A stretch of 15,150 nt of DNA, taken from Bacteroidota bacterium (GTDB taxonomy: Bacteria > Bacteroidota > Bacteroidia > Bacteroidales > Prolixibacteraceae). This document shows positions 6,576-14,089 of this stretch, piece after piece (the first letter of the stretch is position 1; each line of letters begins with the position of its first letter). The stretch is from positions 1 to 15,150 of the forward strand of contig JAUYTA010000417.1 of assembly GCA_030695265.1 (NCBI GenBank). The letters are read 5' to 3'. Below the pieces are notes generated by a model. That model was not told the origin of the DNA. It searched no databases and saw only the letters and a program-made list of their open reading frames with translations. The translations under genes and the position numbers were made by a program.

Positions 6576-8084
6576 ATGAAAAAGATTAATAAAATTATTA
6601 TAATGAGCTTGGCTCTCTTGTCTTTGTTCGCTTGTACCAATCTGGATGAGGAACCAGTAGGGTTGTTAGCCCCCCAATCATTTTTTAAGACGCAGGCTGA
6701 TGCTGAAGCTGCTGTAATGGGAGGTTATTCCTGGATTGAAAGTGAGTTTCTTTATGGCCGAAGGCTTCTGATTGTCCTCCAGCTAGCTGGTGATATGTGC
6801 GACATAGGCGACATAGGAACTCCGGCTCAACGGGTTCAGGTAAATAATTTCACAGCAGACTCAAATAATGGAGCGGTTACTGACATGTGGCCAGCTTTTT
6901 ATCAGGTTATCGGGGCCGCAAATTCTGCAATTAGTGGAATACCTGGGGTTGAGATGAATGAAGATTATAAAAACCAGTTAATTGCTGAAGCAAAGATGAT
7001 CAGGGCACTTTGCTATTATCACATGGTTCAGCTATGGGGTGATATTCCATATATGGGCGAATTTGTTTCGGATCCTGCTTCAATAAAGGACATCTCAAAA
7101 ACACCTGCATCAGAAATTTACAAGCATATTATCGCTGATTGTGAGGAAGGCATTAAATATCTGCCTAACACCTATACAAAAGGTATAAGGAGCAGACCAA
7201 CCAAAGGGGCTGCCAAAACCATGCTGGCTTCAGTGTATCTGACTACGAAAGACTATACCAAAGCTGCACAGTATGCCGAAGACGTGATTAATAATGCTTC
7301 GGTTTACGGGTATGACCTGCTTGCAGATTACCAGGATTTATGGAAAGCAGTAAACGGCGACCATAAAGAACAAATCTGGGCTGTCGATTTTAAAGGAAGT
7401 TTCCAGGGAGCGACTTACCCTCAGCAGGTCGATTTTATGGCTCCTATTACTGGTGTCAGAGATGCGAATATGCAGGGTTGGAGTGTGGTTGTTGCATCTC
7501 CAGGTGTATATGCAAGTTTCGACGATAGGGACTATCGGAAAAAAGTTAGTTTCGTGACCGAAACGCCGGTAAAAGGAGTAATGACTCCCTATACAAAATG
7601 GAGATGGCCGCGTATTCATATAGCTAAATGGAGTTTATATCCAGGCGCTTCCGCTGCTGATGGAACATTATCCGATCACAATTACAATATTTTCCGCTAT
7701 GCTGAAGTATTGTTGATTGCTGCGGAAGCAATTAACGAGGCCAGCGGAGGCCCAAATTCTAAGGCATACGAATACATTAATAAAGTGCGGGCACGCGCCA
7801 GAAATTATGATGGCGCGCAGACCGAATTTCCGGCTAATCTGATTGCGGGAATGTCTCAAGCTGATTTTAGGGCCACGGTTCGTGAAGAACGTCGTGTAGA
7901 ACTTGCGTTCGAATGGAAACGGTGGTATGACATTAAACGTTGGGATATTGGTACGGAGGTTTTCACTGGACCAAACTCATACGAACCTCGTCCAAGTTTC
8001 CAGAAATCCCGTTATTTACTTCCGTTACCTCAGGACGAACTGGATCGAAATCCTAATTTATTACCGCAGAATGCAGGGTATTAA
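6576..8084 (+). CDS. SusD/RagB-family surface glycan-binding lipoprotein
   Basis: A 502-residue lipoprotein that caps the SusC-like barrel and delivers the glycan to it from the cell surface. The signal peptide ends in the lipobox LFAC with Cys20. TNLDEEP directly after the cysteine is the acidic export signal that sends Bacteroidota lipoproteins to the outer face. The RagB/SusD body is helical with TPR-like repeats, for example IAEAKMIRALCYYHMVQLWGD at about 130-150, where the RALCYYHMVQLWGDIPY stretch is diagnostic. The C-terminal part has RYAEVLLIAAEAINEA, REERRVELAFEWKRWYDIKRW and a terminal LDRNPNLLPQNAGY, all conserved in the family. It pairs with the upstream SusC at 28 bases and ends before a strong hairpin terminator. 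The substrate cannot be read from SusD sequence alone. Confidence 0.96.
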   Translation: MKKINKIIIMSLALLSLFACTNLDEEPVGLLAPQSFFKTQADAEAAVMGGYSWIESEFLYGRRLLIVLQLAGDMCDIGDIGTPAQRVQVNNFTADSNNGAVTDMWPAFYQVIGAANSAISGIPGVEMNEDYKNQLIAEAKMIRALCYYHMVQLWGDIPYMGEFVSDPASIKDISKTPASEIYKHIIADCEEGIKYLPNTYTKGIRSRPTKGAAKTMLASVYLTTKDYTKAAQYAEDVINNASVYGYDLLADYQDLWKAVNGDHKEQIWAVDFKGSFQGATYPQQVDFMAPITGVRDANMQGWSVVVASPGVYASFDDRDYRKKVSFVTETPVKGVMTPYTKWRWPRIHIAKWSLYPGASAADGTLSDHNYNIFRYAEVLLIAAEAINEASGGPNSKAYEYINKVRARARNYDGAQTEFPANLIAGMSQADFRATVREERRVELAFEWKRWYDIKRWDIGTEVFTGPNSYEPRPSFQKSRYLLPLPQDELDRNPNLLPQNAGY

Positions 8085-8132
8085 AATTAAACATTTGTAC
8101 CTGAAAATATCACTACTATTTGTATGAATTTA

Positions 8133-8167
8133 TTTTCCACCGGGCATACCCCGGTGGAAAAGTTTAT
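8133..8167 (+). terminator. Strong intrinsic terminator between susD and the GH88 gene
   Basis: A perfect 12-bp stem, TTTTCCACCGGG (8133-8144) with CCCGGTGGAAAA (8150-8161), has a 5-base loop and is followed by GTTTATA. It lies 48 bases after the susD stop and 67 bases before the GH88 start. The A/T-flanked stem can work on either strand. It suggests that susCD mRNA ends here or that downstream genes receive only read-through, which is a common way of making more SusCD than enzyme. Confidence 0.75.
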
Positions 8168-8228
8168 ACAGACATTAATTTTACACAAACACTCAGATAT
8201 TAAACAATCTTAAAATCAACATCTTCTA

Positions 8229-9452
8229 ATGAAGAAACATATCTATATTTTACTGTTCTTTTCCCTTGGAGTAATAATGTATTCTTTTGGACAAGATCGT
8301 AAAACATTCAAAGTAAAAGACATCCTTCGGTATTGTGACAATCAATTAAAAAGAACCCTAGGTGAACTAAAGGATAGTTCCTTTATGCCTCGAAGCATGA
8401 ATTCAGGTCAGAAGAAATGGTCGTTGGTCGGAATCCATGATTGGACCAGCGGATTTTGGCCAGGTATTTTATGGTATGATTATGAATATTTCAGGAATGA
8501 CAGGATTAAGGAAAAGGCAATTCAGTACACAGAATATTTGCAGCCCCTGGTGAACCCAAACCAAAAAGTGGATCACGATATAGGATTTCAGATATTTTGT
8601 AGTTATGGTAATGCTTACCGTCTTACAGGCGATGAAAAATATAAAAAAATTATTCTTGAGGCGGCCGCAAAATTATCGGAATTATATAATCCGGTAGTGG
8701 GAACTATACTGTCATGGCCCAATATGGTACAAAAAATGGGATGGCCTCATAATACAATAATTGACAACATGATGAATCTTGAGATCTTGTTCTGGGCATC
8801 AAAAAATGGAGGTGATAAAAGGTATTATGACATGGCTGTAAGCCACGCAATGGTAACTAAAAAGAATGCGTTTAGGGAAAATGGATCTTGTTTTCATGTA
8901 GCTGTATATGACACCATTAGTGGCAAATTCATAAAAGGAGTTACAAATCAAGGTTATAGTGACGGTTCGATGTGGGCCAGAGGACAGGCCTGGGCGATAT
9001 ATGGTTATACAATGGTTTATCGGGAGACTTTAGATAAACAATTTTTGCGATTTGCTGAAAAAGTAGCTAATATTTACTTAGATCGATTGCCAGAAGATTA
9101 TATTCCTTACTGGGACTTTGACCTTCCAAGTATTCAGGATGAACCGAAAGATGCTTCTGCCGCGGCTATTGCTTCATCTGCGTTACTCGAATTAGCTCAG
9201 TTAGAGGACAATAAAGAGATGGCAGAAAGATATCGATCTGCTGCAATTGTAATGTTAAATAATCTTTCCTCTAAAAAATATCAAAGCAGGAATGCAAACA
9301 ATTCGTTCTTAAAGCATTGTACCGGAAATCATCCAAGTAAATATGAAATAGATGCGTCAATTATTTATGCAGATTATTATTACATAGAGGCTTTAACCAG
9401 GTACAATTTTACCTGTAATGCACTCAGACCTTATATGAGGTCAAGTAAGTAA
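8229..9452 (+). CDS. Family GH88 unsaturated glucuronyl hydrolase
   Basis: A 407-residue secreted enzyme that removes the 4,5-unsaturated uronic acid left at the non-reducing end of oligosaccharides by polysaccharide lyases, acting by hydration of the double bond. A signal peptide covers about residues 1-22 (IYILLFFSLGVIMYSFGQ). The (alpha/alpha)6-barrel family motifs are present: HDIGFQIFCSYGNAYRLTGD with Asp117, and IIDNMMNLEILFW with Asp179. The 62-residue distance between them matches the spacing of the two key aspartates of the Bacillus UGL (88 and 149). WARGQAWAIYGYTMVYR at about 248-264 and the C-terminal EIDASIIYADYYYIEAL segment are also typical. GH88 members act on glycosaminoglycan-derived and similar disaccharides; GH105 is the nearest alternative, but these motifs favour GH88. 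The neighbouring sulfatase fits a sulfated substrate. Confidence 0.9.
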   Translation: MKKHIYILLFFSLGVIMYSFGQDRKTFKVKDILRYCDNQLKRTLGELKDSSFMPRSMNSGQKKWSLVGIHDWTSGFWPGILWYDYEYFRNDRIKEKAIQYTEYLQPLVNPNQKVDHDIGFQIFCSYGNAYRLTGDEKYKKIILEAAAKLSELYNPVVGTILSWPNMVQKMGWPHNTIIDNMMNLEILFWASKNGGDKRYYDMAVSHAMVTKKNAFRENGSCFHVAVYDTISGKFIKGVTNQGYSDGSMWARGQAWAIYGYTMVYRETLDKQFLRFAEKVANIYLDRLPEDYIPYWDFDLPSIQDEPKDASAAAIASSALLELAQLEDNKEMAERYRSAAIVMLNNLSSKKYQSRNANNSFLKHCTGNHPSKYEIDASIIYADYYYIEALTRYNFTCNALRPYMRSSK

Positions 9453-9503
9453 AAATTATTAATAGGAAAAAACTAAAAGCACGGACAAAAAGAAATCAAT
9501 TTG

Positions 9504-9540
9504 CCCCTTTGCCAGCAATGGCAAGGGGGTTTATATTTCT
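9504..9540 (+). terminator. Intrinsic terminator after the GH88 gene, also a repeat copy
   Basis: TTGCCA (9509-9514) pairs with TGGCAA (9519-9524) around a GCAA tetraloop. CCCC (9504-9507) pairs with GGGG (9525-9528), with one bulged T, and the stem is followed by GTTTATATTTCT. It lies about 50 bases after the GH88 stop. A 23-base stretch of it (9504-9526) recurs at 10155-10177 with two differences, so it is at once a terminator and one of a pair of repeats around the 9.5-10.2 kb region. Confidence 0.7.
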
Positions 9541-9690
9541 ATGCAGTTCAATCTTCTTCAGCCCATTTGCCACTGTTGATAATTTTGTTAATAAATAATC
9601 AGTGTTAAGTAATAATTTATTAATCGGAATGTCGGGACTTGCATATGTAAAGTTCAACTAACACTTTTATTCATTAAAAATCAATTATTT

Positions 9691-9919
9691 ATGGCAAAAA
9701 CTTCAGAAACAGGTCACGCAAAAAATGTGGCCAATTTTGCGCAACTGGTAACAATCTGCACATCGTATGGCGCAATTTATCAACCAAGTAATCCCGTTAT
9801 TCAACTTCAGGGCTTGGGTGGTGTCCGGTACAGGCGAAAGACTGTTTGACCTCCATCAACAGCGCTCAGGCTATTTTTTCCAAGTTTTATAAAATCACTC
9901 CGCGAAAACAAGTTGGTCA
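9691..9919 (+). pseudogene. Frameshifted remnant of a small Bacteroidota multicopy-type protein gene
   Basis: ATG 9691 opens a frame whose product begins MAKTSETGHAKNVANF and stops at TGA 9847-9849 after 52 codons (reading IQLQGLGGVRYRRKTV at the end). I recognise this start, from memory, as that of a roughly 120-residue protein of unknown function found in several copies in many Bacteroidota genomes. The rest of that protein appears to continue in the frame one base away: positions 9831-9869 give QAKDCLTSINSAQ, which resembles the helical alanine-rich middle of the family, so an indel near 9810-9825 has broken the gene. After about 9900 the frame passes into the 21-bp repeats instead of the usual C-terminus. 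The frame from TTG 9846 stays open to TGA 10199 (117 residues). Upstream, TAATTTTG at 9580-9587 is a perfect -7 match without a clear -33. The gene-free stretches 9541-9690 and 10187-10346 show nothing else except an AATTTAC/GTAAATT inverted repeat at 10261-10285. Confidence 0.6.
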
Positions 9920-10129
9920 CGTTGGTAAAGTTGTAAAACTCTTTGGTAAAGTTATTTCAGGCCTTCGCAACTATGTAATACCCTTCGGTAAAGTTGCAAA
10001 ACTCATTCGGATTTGTATTTCATGCGTTGGTATGGTTGTAAAACCGATTCTCATTTGTATTTCACGCGCTGGTGAAGTTGTATCAGTCATTCTGATTTAT
10101 ATTTTTAGCGAGAGTAAAGTTGTAACAAC
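9920..10129 (+). repeat. Ten tandem 21-bp repeats with a 42-bp superperiod
   Basis: Starting at 9920, ten units of exactly 21 bases follow without a single insertion or deletion. Examples are CGTTGGTAAAGTTGTAAAACT-like units at 9920, 9983, 10025, 10067 and 10109, alternating with CATTCGGATTTGTATTTCATG-like units at 10004, 10046 and 10088. From about unit 3 the two types alternate, so the true higher-order period is 42 bases. Units differ from each other at many positions while length is kept. In the open frame 9846-10199 each unit encodes seven residues (VGKVVKL, FGKVISG, FGKVAKL, VGMVVKP and so on), alternating with IRICISC- and ILICISR-like heptads. Exact length with high divergence suggests past selection on reading frame. 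No known domain is recognised. Confidence 0.8.
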
Positions 10130-10153
10130 CATTGAGTATTTGCTATTAATAAT

Positions 10154-10187
10154 CCCCCTTTGCCCGCGATGGCAAGGTTTTTCTTTG
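10154..10187 (+). terminator. Hairpin with T tract, second copy of the 9504 repeat
   Basis: TTGCC (10160-10164) pairs with GGCAA (10171-10175) around CGCGAT. CC (10157-10158) pairs with GG (10176-10177) past a bulged T, and TTTTTCTTT follows. It ends the repeat region about 160 bases before the sulfatase gene and could terminate transcription coming through the remnant. Its core matches 9504-9526 at 21 of 23 positions. Confidence 0.55.
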
Positions 10188-10346
10188 CGCACAATTTGAC
10201 TTCTGAAATACAATACTGCTTCTCAGGAGAAATCTGGTTAACTTTTTTAAGCTTCGCTGAAATTTACTATCATTACTGGTAAATTGCTGATTCTACTTAG
10301 GTCGGCAAGAGTCTAAAGAAGATTTTAAATTTCATAATCTAACAAA

Positions 10347-11852
10347 ATGAACAAGTTACTTCCAATTTCAGTTGGGATCATGCTTTTCTCCTTTCAAAAT
10401 CACGAGAAAAAAACGGAAGCTTCACGGGTAAGTGAAATTGCAAAGCCAAATATTCTGTTTCTATTTGCCGACGACCAACGTGCCGATGCCTTGGGCTGTT
10501 CGGGAAACCCTTACATCAAAACCCCAAATATTGACAATATTGCCAAGGTGGGGGTTCGCTTTGCAAATAGTTATGTAATGGGCGGCCATCACGGTGCAAT
10601 CTGTGCCCCCAGCCGGGCCATGTTAATGAGCGGAAAAAGCCTTTTCCATGTTTACGATAAATTGGAAGGAGTCCATACCATGCCAATGCATTTCGCTGAG
10701 AATGGCTACGAAACCTTTGGAACCGGCAAATGGCACAACGGTGCAAACACTTTTGAAGCATCGTTTCAGAAAGGCGATAATGTTTTTATTGGTGGCATGT
10801 GTGACCATTTTAATGTGCCTTGCCGTACATTGGTTAACGGAAAACTAAGCGAACCGGTAAAAAAAGGATTTTCAACCGACTTATTTGCTGAAGCTGCGAC
10901 CGGCTTTTTAAACAGTTATGCCAAAGGGAAACGTGAAAACCCGTTCTTCTGTTATGTAGCCTATACTGCCCCGCACGATCCCCGTTCGCCCAGGGAAGAT
11001 TATACCGGCATGTATGGCGATGAAAGTATCCCATTGCCTGGCAATTTTAAAAAATACCATCCATTTGCGTTTGATGATATGATTATCAGGGATGAAAATC
11101 TGGCTCCCTGGCCCCGTACACCGGAAATCATTCAGGCCTCATTAGCTGATTATTATGCACTTATTAGCCACATTGACAAAAGTGTTGGTGATTTAATAGG
11201 AACATTGAAAAAAGAAGGGCTTTATGAAAACACAATCATCGTATATGCTGCCGATAATGGTTTGGCTATTGGTAGTCACGGGCTACTCGGCAAACAAAAC
11301 CTATACGAACATAGCATGAAAGTACCTTTGATCATCAGCGGGCCGGGAATACCAAAAGACAAGGTTTCTGATGCGCTGGTTTATCTGTACGACCTGTTCC
11401 CTACCATGAGCGATTTGTGCGGATTGCCTGCTCCTGACCAAATTGACGGGAAAGATATTGCTCCGGTAATCCGTGGGGAATTGGAAGGGGTACGTTCTTC
11501 ATTATTTACAGCCTATCGGAATACGGTAAGAGCCGTACGCACCAATGAATGGAAAATGATCCGCTATCCGGAGCGGGATTACACCCAACTTTTCAATCTG
11601 AAAAACGACCCACTGGAATTAAATAACCTGGCCAATCAGCCGGAATCTCAATCCAGGGTGGATGAAATGATGAAGTTATTGGTTGACTGGCAGCGGGAGA
11701 CCAACGACACTGTTTCCTTAACAGCAAATAAAATCCTGCCGATGGAATATGATCCTGAAAGTTTCAAACAAAAGCCGGACATACACCAACCAGCGTATGT
11801 TTTAAAAAGATATTTTAAAGGGGAACATTCTGGAGAAAAAGTTGCACATTAA
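10347..11852 (+). CDS. Cysteine-type family S1 sulfatase (arylsulfatase A-like)
   Basis: A 501-residue enzyme that hydrolyses sulfate esters, here presumably from the glycan taken up by this locus. The alkaline-phosphatase-like core starts at residue 33 with KPNILFLFADDQRADALG; Asp42 and Asp43 are calcium ligands in the family. The sulfatase signature CAPSR lies at 86-90, with Cys86 the residue converted to formylglycine. As this is a cysteine rather than serine type in a probable anaerobe, maturation would need an anSME enzyme encoded elsewhere. The second metal-binding pair is Asp303-Asn304 in AADNGLAIGSHGLLGKQNLY. The C-terminal subdomain with TAYRNTVRAVRTNEWKMIRY and LFNLKNDPLELNNLA is present, so the gene looks intact. 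The N-terminus (LLPISVGIMLFSF) looks like a short export signal without a lipobox. It is separated from GH88 by 894 bases of repeat DNA. The sulfated position attacked cannot be told. Confidence 0.94.
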   Translation: MNKLLPISVGIMLFSFQNHEKKTEASRVSEIAKPNILFLFADDQRADALGCSGNPYIKTPNIDNIAKVGVRFANSYVMGGHHGAICAPSRAMLMSGKSLFHVYDKLEGVHTMPMHFAENGYETFGTGKWHNGANTFEASFQKGDNVFIGGMCDHFNVPCRTLVNGKLSEPVKKGFSTDLFAEAATGFLNSYAKGKRENPFFCYVAYTAPHDPRSPREDYTGMYGDESIPLPGNFKKYHPFAFDDMIIRDENLAPWPRTPEIIQASLADYYALISHIDKSVGDLIGTLKKEGLYENTIIVYAADNGLAIGSHGLLGKQNLYEHSMKVPLIISGPGIPKDKVSDALVYLYDLFPTMSDLCGLPAPDQIDGKDIAPVIRGELEGVRSSLFTAYRNTVRAVRTNEWKMIRYPERDYTQLFNLKNDPLELNNLANQPESQSRVDEMMKLLVDWQRETNDTVSLTANKILPMEYDPESFKQKPDIHQPAYVLKRYFKGEHSGEKVAH

Positions 11853-11927
11853 CCCAGTTGGCTTAACAGAAATCAACAGCCTTCTGCTGCATTCACGATT
11901 CTGGTAACTGAGACTGAGACTGAAAAC

Positions 11928-13007
11928 TCAATTAGGATATTTCAAGGGTTCAATTTCGCCGGTGGCAACACGAAGTGCATTGGCAGCAAGCGCTTCCAGC
12001 TCATCTTCGCCCGGATAAACATAAACACCGGCAATGAATTCAACCTTCGAGGTGATGTATTTTGTAAGGTATTCATTAAAAGCCAATCCTCCGGTCAGCA
12101 AAATAGCATCCACATAACCGTTCAGCGCCACAGCCATTTCGCCAATGGCTTTTGCAACCTGATATCCGAGTGCATCCTGAACATTCCGGGCAAGCTCATT
12201 GCCATTGCCGGCGCGTTCTTCCACTTCCCGCGCATCGTTCGTTCCAAGATAGGCAACATAACCACCTTCGCCAATTACCATGCGGCGTATCTCGTCTTTT
12301 TGGTATCTTTTGCTGAAACAAAGTTCAATTAACTGACCAGCGGGCAAAGTACCGCTACGTTCAGGACTGAAAGGACCTTCACCATCGAGCGCGTTGTTCA
12401 CATCAATCACTTTCCCTTTTTGGTGTGCACCAACCGAAATCCCCCCTCCGAGGTGAACCACAATCAGGTTCAGCTTCTCGTAACTTCGGCCTATTTTATT
12501 TGCATGAATGCGTGCTGTGGCTTTTTGGTTCAAGGCATGGAAAATTGATCGGCGCTCAAATTCAGGATGGCCTGAAAACCTTGCAATATCTTCCAGCTCA
12601 TCAACCACAACAGGATCGGCTACATAAGCGTGTGCTCCGGGAATCTGGAGCGCAATATAATCGGCAATAAGTGGCCCGAGGTTACTGGCATGTTGACCGT
12701 AAATGCCTTCGCGGGCATGTTCCAGCATCCGGTTATCGACCAGATAAACGCCTGATTTTAAAGGGTAAGTTAATCCGCCCCTGCCAATAATGTACTTGAT
12801 TTTATCAACATCGAAACCTTCTTCAACCAGCGCATCAATGATCAGTCCTTTTCTGAATTCAAACTGATCGATGATATTTTCGTAAAGAGAAAGATCTTCG
12901 ATCGAATGGCGCAAAGTTTTTTTCAGTTTACATTCGCTTCCGAAATAAACGGCAAATTTGGTCGAAGTTGAGCCCGGATTAATCGCCAGAATTCGAATAT
13001 CGTTCAT
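11928..13007 (-). CDS. buk: Butyrate kinase
   Basis: A 359-residue cytoplasmic acyl kinase of the ASKHA/acetokinase superfamily. It converts butyryl-phosphate (or branched-chain acyl-phosphate) and ADP to the acid and ATP. Phosphate-binding motifs are seen in order: AINPGSTSTKFAVYFG near residues 8-23, VVHLGGGISVGAHQKGK near 183-199, DGEGPFSPERSGTLPAG near 208-224, and LLTGGLAFNEYLT near 307-319. Length is normal for butyrate kinases and shorter than acetate kinases. It begins 9 bases after the ptb stop, so the two are one transcription unit ordered ptb-buk. It ends 75 bases from the convergent sulfatase gene; I see no clear terminator in that gap, only a TGAGAC hexamer repeated at 11908-11919. 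Isobutyrate or isovalerate are possible alternative products. Confidence 0.94.
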   Translation of the reverse strand: MNDIRILAINPGSTSTKFAVYFGSECKLKKTLRHSIEDLSLYENIIDQFEFRKGLIIDALVEEGFDVDKIKYIIGRGGLTYPLKSGVYLVDNRMLEHAREGIYGQHASNLGPLIADYIALQIPGAHAYVADPVVVDELEDIARFSGHPEFERRSIFHALNQKATARIHANKIGRSYEKLNLIVVHLGGGISVGAHQKGKVIDVNNALDGEGPFSPERSGTLPAGQLIELCFSKRYQKDEIRRMVIGEGGYVAYLGTNDAREVEERAGNGNELARNVQDALGYQVAKAIGEMAVALNGYVDAILLTGGLAFNEYLTKYITSKVEFIAGVYVYPGEDELEALAANALRVATGEIEPLKYPN

Positions 13008-13016
13008 GAAAAGATT

Positions 13017-13922
13017 TTATTTACTTAACAACGCGGCAAGCGCAATTGAGTTCAGTTTTGTTTGTTTACTGTCGCCCCTCGACGACAAAACCACCGGAAC
13101 ATTTGCGCCCATCACCACTGCGGCCTGATCGGCGCCACACAATTTTGTATTCGTTTTGTAAAAAACATTTCCGGCGTCGATATTGGGGAAAAGCAAACAA
13201 TCGGCATTACCGGCAACTTCCGAAGTAATATTTTTAATTTGTGCCGATTCGATATCGAGCGCAACATCCAAAGCCATTGGCCCAAAAACAATTGCCGGCT
13301 GAAACTGCCCGTTTTCGGCTGCACTCATAATTTCAACTGCATCGGTGCATGAAATCAGCGATGGCAGGATTTGTTCGGTTGGCGCAATGATTGCAATTTT
13401 CGGCCTGGAAATTCCCATCGTCACGGCCATTTCCATCAAATAATGGGTCATGGCGATTTTCTGCGGAATGGTTGGATACGGTATAATTGCAACATCACTA
13501 ACGATCAGCAATTTGTGATAATTCGGATTATCGATTACCGAAACATGGCTCAAAACACCGCCGGGAGTCATTAGTCCAACTTCTTTGTTTAAAATGGCAC
13601 GCATGTATTTATCGGTGTTTATCAAGCCTTTCATTAAAATACTTCCTGAAGTTGTTTTGGCCAGCTTTACCGCCAGCATGGCAGCCTCCTCTTCTGTATC
13701 AGCTTCCACAATCTGGAATAAATGAGGATCAATGCCATGAATCTCGCATTGTTTCAGAACTTCCTGACTACTTCCGGTAACAATTGCGGTCACAATTCCG
13801 GCATTAACAGCTTCGGCAATGGCCTCCAGACTATGTCCGTCAACGGCATTTACGCCAATCAAAGTCTTTTTATCCAACAACTTTACTATTTCAAAAAGAT
13901 CAGCCAGCCTTTTCAACTTCAT
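13017..13922 (-). CDS. ptb: Phosphate butyryltransferase (phosphate acyltransferase family)
   Basis: A 301-residue cytoplasmic enzyme that exchanges CoA for phosphate on butyryl-CoA, feeding butyryl-phosphate to the adjacent kinase. The PTA/PTB fold is recognisable throughout: the MLAVKLAKTTSGSILMKGLI segment, GGVLSHVSVIDNPNYHKLLI, SDVAIIPYPTIPQKI, VFGPMALDVALD, and the conserved end with GNADCLLFPNIDAGNVFYK, GADQAAVVMGANVPVVLSSR and TKLNSIALA. Length is that of phosphate butyryltransferases. The start ATG at 13920-13922 fits the usual family N-terminus (MKLKRLADLFEIVK). A 12-base palindrome lies 18 bases upstream and may be an operator. It is followed at 9 bases by buk. Confidence 0.94.
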   Translation of the reverse strand: MKLKRLADLFEIVKLLDKKTLIGVNAVDGHSLEAIAEAVNAGIVTAIVTGSSQEVLKQCEIHGIDPHLFQIVEADTEEEAAMLAVKLAKTTSGSILMKGLINTDKYMRAILNKEVGLMTPGGVLSHVSVIDNPNYHKLLIVSDVAIIPYPTIPQKIAMTHYLMEMAVTMGISRPKIAIIAPTEQILPSLISCTDAVEIMSAAENGQFQPAIVFGPMALDVALDIESAQIKNITSEVAGNADCLLFPNIDAGNVFYKTNTKLCGADQAAVVMGANVPVVLSSRGDSKQTKLNSIALAALLSK

Positions 13923-13940
13923 AGTTCAAAATTTTATGTT

Positions 13941-13952
13941 GGTAAAATTACC
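13941..13952. promoter_or_regulatory. Small palindrome just upstream of ptb, possible operator
   Basis: GGTAA-AA-TTACC is an exact inverted repeat of 5-base arms with a 2-base centre, 18 bases before the ptb start. Read on the minus strand it contains TAATTTTA, one mismatch from a -7 element. A protein bound here would cover the promoter or the first transcribed bases. Short A/T-rich palindromes also arise by chance. Confidence 0.3.
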
Positions 13953-14007
13953 ATTTCATAAGCGATAAATACACAACAAACATCAACTTCAAAAATGTTT
14001 TTAAACC

Positions 14008-14060
14008 TTTGAAAAACAAAACGGATCACATGAATTTTTTGTGGACAAGTGTTTTTCAAA
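14008..14060. repeat. Perfect 11-bp inverted repeat upstream of ptb
   Basis: TTTGAAAAACA (14008-14018) is the exact reverse complement of TGTTTTTCAAA (14050-14060), with a 31-base spacer that can hold a small CACA/TGTG stem. It is 30 bases from the larger palindrome. It could be an RNA stem in the ptb leader or an end of a degraded element. Confidence 0.5.
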
Positions 14061-14089
14061 ACCAAAAATTCAAGGATATTTTTTTAGTA

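Noticed and set aside
7903..8127. 74-residue plus-strand frame overlapping the susD end
   Set aside because: It is an out-of-frame reading of the conserved susD C-terminus that runs on into the terminator region.
8111..8140. Promoter for GH88 around TATTTGTATGAATTTATTTT
   Set aside because: Spacing between TTTG and any TAnnTTTG-like element does not fit, and the site lies on the terminator stem.
9920..10129. CRISPR array
   Set aside because: Units of 21 bases are contiguous without spacers and are diverged, unlike identical repeats separated by unique spacers.
11853..11927. Shared terminator between the convergent sulfatase and buk genes
   Set aside because: Only 4-5 bp stems (for example CAGAA/TTCTG) without T runs could be found.
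12425..12670. Plus-strand frame opposite buk, 81 residues
   Set aside because: It is antisense to a conserved enzyme, with no ribosome-binding site or homology.
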